This document shows positions 1 through 5,849 of a stretch of DNA of 14,168 nucleotides, piece after piece. The DNA is from Hydrogenothermaceae bacterium (GTDB lineage: Bacteria > Aquificota > Aquificia > Aquificales > Hydrogenothermaceae). The first letter of the stretch is position 1; each line of letters starts with the position of its first letter. The notes below the pieces were generated by a model. It was not told the origin of the DNA. It searched no databases and saw only the letters and a list, made by a program, of their open reading frames with translations. The DNA lies in assembly GCA_026984355.1 (NCBI GenBank), contig JALSSG010000113.1, positions 1 to 14,168 on the forward strand, read 5' to 3'. Made by a program: the position numbers and the translations under genes.

Positions 1-1014
1 TTACGGATAAGTCGGAAGAAGATTAAGACCAGCTGTTTCTTTTCTTCCAGTCATTATATTGAAGTTTTGAACAGCCTGTAAAGACGCTCCTTTTCCAAGA
101 TTATCTATAACAGATATTATTGTTGCATATCCTGTTCTTTCGTCTACAGATACAAAAATATCACAATAGTTTGTTCCATTTACATATTTTGTATGAGAAG
201 GTTGTTCTACAATTCTTATAAAAGGTTCATCCTTATATACTTTTTTATAGATATCTTTTAATGTGTTTTCATCTTTATCTATTTTAAAATTTACTGTTGC
301 AATCATACCTCGAGATACAGGAAGAATATGCGGTGTAAATCTTACATTTATATGTTTATCTGTAAATAAATTTATTATTTCTTCCATCTCAGGAATGTGC
401 CTGTGATTTTTTGGCTTATAAGCATATGAATCACCAAACGCTTCTGGATAATGAAACTGTTGTTTTAATCCTCTTCCAGCTCCTGATATTCCAGAATAAG
501 CACTGACTATAATGCTGTTATCTTTTATAAGATTTTCTTTTACGGCAGGGTATGTTGCAAGGATAGTAGCTGTAGGATAACAACCTGGGTTTGCAACGAT
601 TTGAGCATTTTTTATTTCGTTTTTAAATATCTCAGGCAGACCATAAACAGCTTTATCTAAAATAGATTTATATCTGTGCTTAAATCCATAAAATGTAGGA
701 TATTTAGAAGTATCCTTAATTCTATAGGCTCCAGAAAGGTCAATAACTTTTTTTCCATGTTTGTACAGTTTATAAACAAGTTCTAAGGATGCTTCATGAG
801 GAAGACATAAGAAGAAAAAATCTGATTTTTCAATATCTAACTCTTTTTCAAATGTAAGGTTTTCTAATTTTGTACCAGTAAAAAATGGAAATACTTCTTT
901 TAACTTTTTTCCATTGTATTGTCTTGAAGTTATCTGATTTATGTCTAAATCTTGTAGAACTTTTAAAAGTTCAACGCCAGTGTACCCAGAGGCACCGGCT
1001 ATAGCTATTTTCAT
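1..1014 (-). CDS. argC: N-acetyl-gamma-glutamyl-phosphate reductase
   Basis: Cytoplasmic enzyme that reduces N-acetylglutamyl-5-phosphate to N-acetylglutamate semialdehyde with NADPH, the third step of arginine synthesis. The N-terminus carries the dinucleotide-binding motif GASGYTG (residues 7-13). The active-site cysteine is C145 in NPGCYPTATIL, and the conserved histidine segment HRHIPEMEE and the PHILPVSRGM stretch follow. At 337 aa it matches the usual length (about 340), and its stop codon is the first three bases of the window. The ATG start is supported by AGAGGT six bases upstream. It is the last gene seen in the minus-strand unit, 48 bp after rpsI, whereas argJ of the same pathway is the first gene. 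Identification is secure from the motifs. Confidence 0.97.
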   Translation of the reverse strand: MKIAIAGASGYTGVELLKVLQDLDINQITSRQYNGKKLKEVFPFFTGTKLENLTFEKELDIEKSDFFFLCLPHEASLELVYKLYKHGKKVIDLSGAYRIKDTSKYPTFYGFKHRYKSILDKAVYGLPEIFKNEIKNAQIVANPGCYPTATILATYPAVKENLIKDNSIIVSAYSGISGAGRGLKQQFHYPEAFGDSYAYKPKNHRHIPEMEEIINLFTDKHINVRFTPHILPVSRGMIATVNFKIDKDENTLKDIYKKVYKDEPFIRIVEQPSHTKYVNGTNYCDIFVSVDERTGYATIISVIDNLGKGASLQAVQNFNIMTGRKETAGLNLLPTYP

Positions 1015-1062
1015 ATTCGTACCTCTTTAAAGGTAAAAGAAGAAAGGAAAACAAAGAGCAAA

Positions 1063-1500
1063 TTAACGTTTTGACCATCTGTATTTTGCTCTTGCTCCCA
1101 TTTGAGCATATTTCTTTCTTTCTTTAATTCTTGCATCTCTTGTTAGTAAACCTGCTTTCTTTAACACTGGTCTAAACTCTGGGTTATATTGAAGTAAAGC
1201 TTTTGCTATACCATACATTACAGCTTCAGCCTGTGCTGGCTTTCCGCTTCCCTTTACTGTAGCATATACATCAAATTTTCCAAGAGTCTCTGTTACAACG
1301 AAAGGTTTATTAATTTTTGCAATTAATATCTCCCTTTCAAAATACTCTGGTGCTTCCCATTCTTTTCCTGACGAACTTCTTACATATATTTTTCCATTAC
1401 CTGGTAATATCCATACTCTTGCTATTGCTTCTTTTCTCTTTCCTGTTCCATATTTTGCAGTTTTTGGGTCTATTTTAAGTACTTCTGCCAGTCCACCCAC
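1063..1500 (-). CDS. rpsI: 30S ribosomal protein S9
   Basis: Small-subunit ribosomal protein whose C-terminal tail reaches the P-site tRNA. The S9 signature is visible: YGTGKRKEAIARV near residues 17-29, GKPAQAEAVMYGIAKAL in the middle, LLTRDARIKERKKYAQMGARAKYRW near the end and the universal C-terminal SKR. Start is GTG, chosen because AGGAGG lies nine bases upstream. This gives 145 aa, slightly longer than the usual 128-130 because of about a dozen extra N-terminal residues before the conserved YGTG. It follows rplM by 17 bp, the conserved rplM-rpsI pair, so the two are co-transcribed and probably made in equal amounts. Confidence 0.98.
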   Translation of the reverse strand: MGGLAEVLKIDPKTAKYGTGKRKEAIARVWILPGNGKIYVRSSSGKEWEAPEYFEREILIAKINKPFVVTETLGKFDVYATVKGSGKPAQAEAVMYGIAKALLQYNPEFRPVLKKAGLLTRDARIKERKKYAQMGARAKYRWSKR

Positions 1501-1517
1501 TATTTAAAACCTCCTGA

Positions 1518-1970
1518 TTAAAAGTTTTTCCACATTTTTACAATTTCATCTACTGGCTTTGGATTTTGAGCGTGATGTTTATGCTCAGAACCTCTGTAGA
1601 CTCTCAGTCTTTTCATAAATCTTTTTTGTAATCTATTTTTTGGTAGCATTCTTTCTACTGCAAGTTCTATTACCTGTTCTGGTTTGTGCTCTAACATCCA
1701 TTTTAATGTTCTAACCTGGAGTCCACCTGGCCTGTGTGTATGTCTTTGATATAGTTTGTCTGTAAGCTTTTTACCTGTAACTTTTATTTTGTCAGCATTT
1801 ATAACAATAACAAAGTCTCCAACATCTACGTCCTGTGAAAATATAGGTTTATGTTTTCCTCTTAAAATATTAGCAACTAATGTAGCTAATCTTCCTAACG
1901 TTTTTCCAGAAGCATCAACTATGTACCATTCTCTTTTAATATCTTTTGGATTAGCTCTGTAAGTTTTCAT
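1518..1970 (-). CDS. rplM: 50S ribosomal protein L13
   Basis: Early-assembling large-subunit ribosomal protein that binds 23S rRNA. The family features are clear: REWYIVDASGKTLGRLAT near the N-terminus, the DFVIVINADKIKVTGKKL segment, the HRPGGLQ motif, and RMLPKNRLQKRFMKRLRVY followed by HKHHAQNP toward the C-terminus. The open frame extends upstream to a TTG at 2000. I place the start at the ATG at 1968-1970 (MKTYRANPKD, 150 aa) because GGGAG (1980-1984) is nine bases upstream and conserved L13 sequence begins right after it. The ten extra residues from the TTG (MLEKNWELKL) would be translated from the ribosome binding site itself. Followed directly by rpsI. Confidence 0.97.
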   Translation of the reverse strand: MKTYRANPKDIKREWYIVDASGKTLGRLATLVANILRGKHKPIFSQDVDVGDFVIVINADKIKVTGKKLTDKLYQRHTHRPGGLQVRTLKWMLEHKPEQVIELAVERMLPKNRLQKRFMKRLRVYRGSEHKHHAQNPKPVDEIVKMWKNF

Positions 1971-1979
1971 CAACTTCAA

Positions 1980-1984
1980 CTCCC
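1980..1984 (-). promoter_or_regulatory. Ribosome binding site that fixes the rplM start
   Basis: GGGAG on the minus strand, nine bases before the ATG at 1970. It lies inside the reading frame that would result from the upstream TTG at 2000, so it argues against that longer start. Confidence 0.7.
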
Positions 1985-2006
1985 AATTTTTTTCTAACAA
2001 GCTAAC

Positions 2007-2036
2007 ATTTTCTCATATTTGATTTATTTATGTCAA
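2007..2036 (-). promoter_or_regulatory. Candidate internal promoter for rplM-rpsI
   Basis: On the minus strand a perfect consensus -35 TTGACA (2031-2036) lies 18 bp before GAAAAT (2007-2012), which matches TATAAT at four of six positions and is preceded by an extended -10 TG dinucleotide one base away. It sits in the 67-bp gap between hpf and rplM, immediately after the hpf stop codon. It would let the ribosomal protein genes be transcribed independently of the arginine/sigma-54 genes upstream. Inferred from sequence match only; AT-rich DNA gives chance -10 matches, but the exact TTGACA is less likely by chance. Confidence 0.45.
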
Positions 2037-2037
2037 G

Positions 2038-2604
2038 TTATACACCAGGTGCTATAAGCCCATAGTTCCCAGCTTTTTTCCTATATATAACATTTATTTC
2101 TCCTGTTTCAGCGTTTCTAAATGGCAAGAAAAATGCTCCCATTTCTTCAAGTAATAATCTTGCGTCATCTACACTCATAGGTTTTTCTATTGGAAGAGGT
2201 TCTTCTACTATTAATGGTCTTTCTATAGAAGGTTGTTCTGTTGATGCTTCTCTTTCTATCGCTTTAAGTTTTGCAAGTCTTCTTCTTTCCTCTAATCTTC
2301 TGCTTTTTAGCCTTACTAACTGTCTTTCTACTTCATCGATAACAAAGTCTATAGCAGAATAAAGGTCATTACTCTCTTCCCATGCATGTATCACACCGCC
2401 ACCTGGAGTATTAAAGTAAATATCTATATCTACTCTGTTTCTATGTCTATGTGGTTCAAATGTATAGGTTACTTTTGTTAAAACGGAATCTTCTGATACA
2501 TCAATATCCTTTAGATAAGGTTTTAGTCTTTCTAACTTGTGCTCTGTATAGTCTCTTATAAAGTCTGTTACTTGAATATTCTTTCCAATGTGTTCAATTT
2601 TCAT
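2038..2604 (-). CDS. hpf: Ribosome hibernation promoting factor, long form (HPF/RaiA family)
   Basis: Binds the 30S decoding region in starved cells and, in long-form proteins, joins two 70S ribosomes into inactive 100S dimers. The N-terminal S30AE domain (about residues 1-105) begins MKIEHIGKNIQVTDFIRDYTEHKL and includes the YSAIDFVIDEVERQLVRLKSR helix. A charged and proline-rich linker (about 105-138) leads to the C-terminal dimerisation domain (about 139-188), recognised by SVDDARLLLEEMG, PFRNAETGEINVIYRKK and the terminal GNYGLIAP. At 188 aa it is a long-type HPF. The ATG overlaps the end of rpoN by 11 bp, and a strong GGAGGG site lies inside rpoN, implying translational coupling. rpoN followed by hpf is a common order in Gram-negative bacteria. 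Confidence 0.95.
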   Translation of the reverse strand: MKIEHIGKNIQVTDFIRDYTEHKLERLKPYLKDIDVSEDSVLTKVTYTFEPHRHRNRVDIDIYFNTPGGGVIHAWEESNDLYSAIDFVIDEVERQLVRLKSRRLEERRRLAKLKAIEREASTEQPSIERPLIVEEPLPIEKPMSVDDARLLLEEMGAFFLPFRNAETGEINVIYRKKAGNYGLIAPGV

Positions 2605-3901
2605 TTTTAACCCTCCTTTCTCTTGCTCCTGGTATTTTTAATTCTTGTCTATATTTTGCAACAGTTCTTCTTGCAATGTTAATACCTCTTTCCTGTAATA
2701 TTTTAGCGATAGCATCATCTGATAGAGGTTTTTCTTTGTTTTCATTTTCTATTATATCTTTAATAAGCAGTTTTATCTTTTCTGTAGATACTTCTCCAGT
2801 AGTTGAAGAAAGGGCTCTGGAGAAAAATGCTTTTAAAGGTATTACTCCTATAGGAGTTTGGGCGTATTTACCTGATATTATTCTACTTACTGTAGATTCG
2901 TGCAAACCTACCTCTTCTGCTATATCTTTAAGTTTAAGTGGTTTTAAGTGAGTTTTTCCCTTTCTTAGAAATTCTTCTTGATGTTTAACTAACGCATTTA
3001 CTATATTTTTTAGATTTTCTCTCCTTTGTTCAATGCCTTTTATTATTCCTATGGCTTTTTGAAGTTTATCTTCAAGAAATTTTTTTGTGTTTTCTGGCAG
3101 GTCTTTTTTAGATATAAGCTTTCTGTATTGGTTTGTTAGTTTTAGTTTAGGAATTCCTGTTTCATTAATTTCAACTTCAAACTTACCATTTTTTTCGTAA
3201 ATAAATATGTCTGGTTCTATATAAGGAGATGTTTCAGCATCAAAGTTATATGTTGGATAAGGAACTAAACATTTTATTAAGTTTATGATTTTTTCTGCTT
3301 CTTCTTTTGATAGATTATATTTTTTGGTTATGTAGTCAATTTTATTTATATTTTCTATATCGTTTTCTATGATTTTCTCTAAAAGTTCATCTTTTCCAAA
3401 TATTTCGTTTATTTGAAGCTTCAAAAATTCTTTTATGTCTTTAGATGCTATTCCTAAAGGCTCAAGTCTTATAAGTTTTTGTCTAACTTCTTCAACTTTT
3501 TCTACTGGCTGATTTAGTTTTTTGGCTATTTCTTCAATTGGTGTTTCTAAAAATCCTTTTTCATTTATATTTGCTACTAACTCTTTTGCTATTTTTTCTT
3601 CTGTGCTGTCAAATTCAAGCTCAATCTGTGTTTCTATGATTTCATACAGGCTTGGTTTGTAAGTTAATGTTTTTAGCCTGAAGTTTTCTTCTTCCTGAAT
3701 ATATGAGGATAAATCTTTAATAGGTTCTTTATTTTCTGGGATTACATTTAGTATTTCTTCTAAAAAAGGATTTTCTTCAAGCTCCTGTTTTACAGTCTGT
3801 TCAAGTTCTAATTTAGGTAGCATAAGTAAAGCTAATTGGTGTTTTAAACTTGGTGTTAATTTAAGTTTTGGTTTTATTTTTAATTGTAAAGATGGTTTCA
3901 T
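2594..3901 (-). CDS. rpoN: RNA polymerase sigma-54 factor
   Basis: Alternative sigma factor that directs RNA polymerase to -24/-12 promoters and needs an AAA+ activator to open DNA. Region I (about residues 1-50) is the leucine-rich activator-response segment with LTPSLKHQLALLMLPKLELEQ. A short acidic stretch follows, then the core-binding domain (about 90-290). A helix-turn-helix lies in LHESTVSRIISGKYAQTPIG near residues 330-350, and the RpoN box ARRTVAKYR is at 410-418. At 435 aa it is slightly shorter than the E. coli protein (477), mainly in region II. The ATG overlaps the pyrF stop (ATGA), so translation is probably coupled. No enhancer-binding activator gene is in the window. Confidence 0.97.
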   Translation of the reverse strand: MKPSLQLKIKPKLKLTPSLKHQLALLMLPKLELEQTVKQELEENPFLEEILNVIPENKEPIKDLSSYIQEEENFRLKTLTYKPSLYEIIETQIELEFDSTEEKIAKELVANINEKGFLETPIEEIAKKLNQPVEKVEEVRQKLIRLEPLGIASKDIKEFLKLQINEIFGKDELLEKIIENDIENINKIDYITKKYNLSKEEAEKIINLIKCLVPYPTYNFDAETSPYIEPDIFIYEKNGKFEVEINETGIPKLKLTNQYRKLISKKDLPENTKKFLEDKLQKAIGIIKGIEQRRENLKNIVNALVKHQEEFLRKGKTHLKPLKLKDIAEEVGLHESTVSRIISGKYAQTPIGVIPLKAFFSRALSSTTGEVSTEKIKLLIKDIIENENKEKPLSDDAIAKILQERGINIARRTVAKYRQELKIPGARERRVKNEN

Positions 3902-4584
3902 TTTGTCTGTATATCTCCAATTATTTTGTTTATAGCTTCATTTTTATTATCGGCATTTAAAATAGGTCTTCCAATCACTATGATATCAGCTCCATGTAAT
4001 ACTGCTTCTTTTGGTGTTGCAGTTCTTTGCTGGTCATCTTTTGTCAAACCTTCTGGCCTTATTCCAGGAACTACCGCTATAAAATCTTTTGCTATTTTTT
4101 CTTTTAAAAATTTTACTTCGTGAGGGCTACAGACTATTCCATCAATTCCTATTTCAACTGCTGTTTTTGCAAGTTTAAGTACCATATCCTGTAAGTTTAG
4201 ATTTATGCCTAAAAATTTTAAATAATCCTGTGAATGAGAAGTAAGTATCGTAACACCTAATAGTTTCAAATTACTATTTTGTCTGGCTTCTACAGCTTTT
4301 TCCAGCATTTTTTTTCCACCTAAGGTATGGACAGTTAAATAATCTACACCTATATCTAATGCTGACAATACACCGTTATAAACGGTGTTTGGTATATCAT
4401 GTAGTTTTAAATCTAAAAAGATTTCAAAACCTTTCTTTTTTGAAAGTTCTATAATTTTAATTCCATATTTTATAAAAAGAGCATATCCTATTTTTATTAT
4501 AAGCTCTTTTTGATTTATTTCTTCTAAAATCTGTCTTGCTTTTTCTATATCTGTTGTGTCAAGTGCAAGTGCGAGCTTTGCTAT
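3898..4584 (-). CDS. pyrF: Orotidine 5'-phosphate decarboxylase, non-canonical ATA start
   Basis: Converts OMP to UMP, the last step of de novo pyrimidine synthesis. Translating the whole open frame gives 228 aa, the normal length. It has the N-terminal KLALALDTTD strand (residues 3-12), K31, the catalytic signature FLDLKLHDIPNT with D58, K60 and D63, HTLGG, and the C-terminal VPGIRPEG-TKDDQQR-TP-GADIIVIGRPI phosphate-binding motifs. The frame is open back to the argJ stop (4600-4602), yet contains no ATG, GTG, TTG or CTG before a TTG at 4366-4368. Starting at that TTG would give 156 aa without the catalytic residues. The best start is ATA at 4582-4584, six bases after GGAGGA. It lies 15 bp after argJ and overlaps rpoN by 4 bp. 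A sequencing error or ATG-to-ATA mutation is the alternative. Confidence 0.9.
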   Translation of the reverse strand: MAKLALALDTTDIEKARQILEEINQKELIIKIGYALFIKYGIKIIELSKKKGFEIFLDLKLHDIPNTVYNGVLSALDIGVDYLTVHTLGGKKMLEKAVEARQNSNLKLLGVTILTSHSQDYLKFLGINLNLQDMVLKLAKTAVEIGIDGIVCSPHEVKFLKEKIAKDFIAVVPGIRPEGLTKDDQQRTATPKEAVLHGADIIVIGRPILNADNKNEAINKIIGDIQTK

Positions 4585-4590
4585 CTTTTC

Positions 4591-4597
4591 TCCTCCT
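4591..4597 (-). promoter_or_regulatory. Strong Shine-Dalgarno sequence placing the pyrF ATA start
   Basis: AGGAGGA on the minus strand, just after the argJ stop codon. The six bases GAAAAG separate it from ATA at 4584-4582. No conventional start codon in the pyrF frame lies at a usable distance, so this site is the main evidence for initiation at ATA. Confidence 0.75.
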
Positions 4598-4599
4598 TT

Positions 4600-5760
4600 T
4601 TATGTAGTGTATTCTGCATTAATCTCAACATACTTATATGTAAGATCACATGTATAATAAGTCCAGTCTTCTTCTCCTCTTTCAAGGTAAATATCTACAG
4701 TAATTTCTTTATTATTTTTCATATAATTAGTAGCTTCTTTTCTGTCAAATTCAACAGGTTCTCCGCTGTAAAGAAGAAAATCTCCTAAGAAAAGTTTAAC
4801 TTTTGAAAAATCAATATCTAAATGAGTCTGTCCTATAGCTGAAAGTATTCTGCCCCAATTTGGGTCGTTTCCAAACATGGCTGTTTTAAAAAGATTAGAT
4901 AATGCTATAGACTCAGCTATAAATTTTGCTTCTTCCTTATCTTGAGCTTGATGAACATTTATCTGAATTAACTTTGTAGCCCCTTCTCCATCTTTTACTA
5001 TCATTTTTGCAAGTTCCAGACAAACTTCATATAACTTTTTGGCAAAATAAACTTTGTTTTCCTGATTTATCTCTACTTCTGAGTCCCCTGTAGCTACAAA
5101 TAAAACACTGTCATTTGTACTTTCACAGCCGTCAACATCTATAGAATTAAAAGTTCTTTCTACTACGAGTTTGGTTGCTTTATCTAGAGTTTCTTTATCT
5201 ATCTTTACATCTGTAAATATAAAAGCCAGCATTGTTGCCATGTTAGGATGTATCATACCAGCACCTTTTGCTATACCTTTTATAAAAAACTCTTTACCTT
5301 CTATTTCTCCTTTTGTTTGATAATACTTAGGAAAAGAATCTGTAGTCATTATAGCTTTAGATGCCTGTTTTATATCAAGCTCTTTCATATTCTGTACAGC
5401 CTGTTTTATACCTTTTTCTACTTTATTCATTGGAAGTTGAACACCTATTACACCTGTTGAAAAGACCAGCACCTGGTCTTTATCTATATCAAACTCCTCT
5501 GCTACCAGTTCTGCCATTTTTTGAGCATTTTCAAACCCTTTTTCTCCTGTAGCTGCATTAGCATTCCCACTGTTTACAACAAATGCTTCTACAGTATCAT
5601 TTAGTTGAGAAACCATCCTGTCATATATAACAGGTGCAGCTGCCAGACTATTTTGGGTAAGATACAGCGAATACACAGATTCAGGAAATTTTACAATAAG
5701 GATATCATAATCTCCAGAAGGTTTTATACCAGCTTTTGCTATACCATACTTTACATTCAA
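4600..5760 (-). CDS. argJ: Bifunctional glutamate N-acetyltransferase / amino-acid acetyltransferase
   Basis: Moves the acetyl group from N-acetylornithine to glutamate (and may use acetyl-CoA to make N-acetylglutamate), closing the cyclic arginine pathway. ArgJ is an Ntn-type hydrolase-fold protein that cleaves itself into two chains. The cleavage and nucleophile site is seen as KGAGMIHPNMATML, with the new N-terminal threonine at T176, giving alpha and beta chains of about 175 and 211 residues. Other family marks are NSGNANAATGEKG, FSTGVIGVQLP, DGEGATKL and FGNDPNWGRI. At 386 aa it has normal length. A GGTGAT-containing site precedes the ATG. It heads the minus-strand unit ending in argC and is transcribed divergently from dnaX. 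Confidence 0.97.
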   Translation of the reverse strand: MNVKYGIAKAGIKPSGDYDILIVKFPESVYSLYLTQNSLAAAPVIYDRMVSQLNDTVEAFVVNSGNANAATGEKGFENAQKMAELVAEEFDIDKDQVLVFSTGVIGVQLPMNKVEKGIKQAVQNMKELDIKQASKAIMTTDSFPKYYQTKGEIEGKEFFIKGIAKGAGMIHPNMATMLAFIFTDVKIDKETLDKATKLVVERTFNSIDVDGCESTNDSVLFVATGDSEVEINQENKVYFAKKLYEVCLELAKMIVKDGEGATKLIQINVHQAQDKEEAKFIAESIALSNLFKTAMFGNDPNWGRILSAIGQTHLDIDFSKVKLFLGDFLLYSGEPVEFDRKEATNYMKNNKEITVDIYLERGEEDWTYYTCDLTYKYVEINAEYTT

Positions 5761-5777
5761 CTTTAATCACCCTGTAA

Positions 5778-5798
5778 AATTTGTAAAAATTACAAATT
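5778..5798. repeat. Perfect inverted repeat, candidate operator (argJ/dnaX gap, repeat A)
   Basis: AATTTGTAA (5778-5786), spacer AAA, TTACAAATT (5790-5798): two perfect 9-bp arms forming a 21-bp palindrome. It lies between the divergent argJ and dnaX starts and overlaps the TTGTAA that could be the dnaX -35. The size suits a dimeric repressor or activator. It does not follow the classical E. coli ARG box, and I cannot name the regulator. Confidence 0.55.
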
Positions 5799-5808
5799 AG
5801 CTTAAAAT
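5781..5808 (+). promoter_or_regulatory. Candidate dnaX promoter
   Basis: TTGTAA (5781-5786) and TAAAAT (5803-5808) are 16 bp apart on the plus strand, each matching the sigma-70 consensus at four or five of six bases. Transcription would begin near 5815, ahead of the dnaX ribosome binding site. The -35 element lies within inverted repeat A and the -10 within repeat B. Confidence 0.35.
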
Positions 5809-5825
5809 TATAACTAAATTTTAAG
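5801..5825. repeat. Second perfect inverted repeat in the argJ/dnaX gap (repeat B)
   Basis: CTTAAAATT (5801-5809), seven-base spacer ATAACTA, AATTTTAAG (5817-5825), perfect 9-bp arms. It is only two bases away from repeat A and covers the -10 candidates of both divergent genes. Low sequence complexity makes chance symmetry more likely than for repeat A. Confidence 0.45.
5807..5812 (-). promoter_or_regulatory. Candidate -10 element for argJ operon
   Basis: A perfect TATAAT reads on the minus strand, about 47 bp before the argJ ATG. The -35 region at the right spacing (5831-5836, TTAGTA) is poor. It overlaps the proposed dnaX -10, so the two divergent units may compete or be co-regulated. Confidence 0.35.
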
Positions 5826-5849
5826 TTTTATACTAATCTGGAGAGGAAT

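Noticed and set aside
3898..4368. Truncated pyrF of 156 aa starting at TTG 4368
   Set aside because: Upstream frame is open and encodes the rest of the enzyme including catalytic D58, K60 and D63; the short form is an artefact of requiring a conventional start codon.
5248..5552. Plus-strand open frames opposite argJ
   Set aside because: Low-complexity phenylalanine, tyrosine and leucine-rich translations antisense to a strong gene, with no family features.
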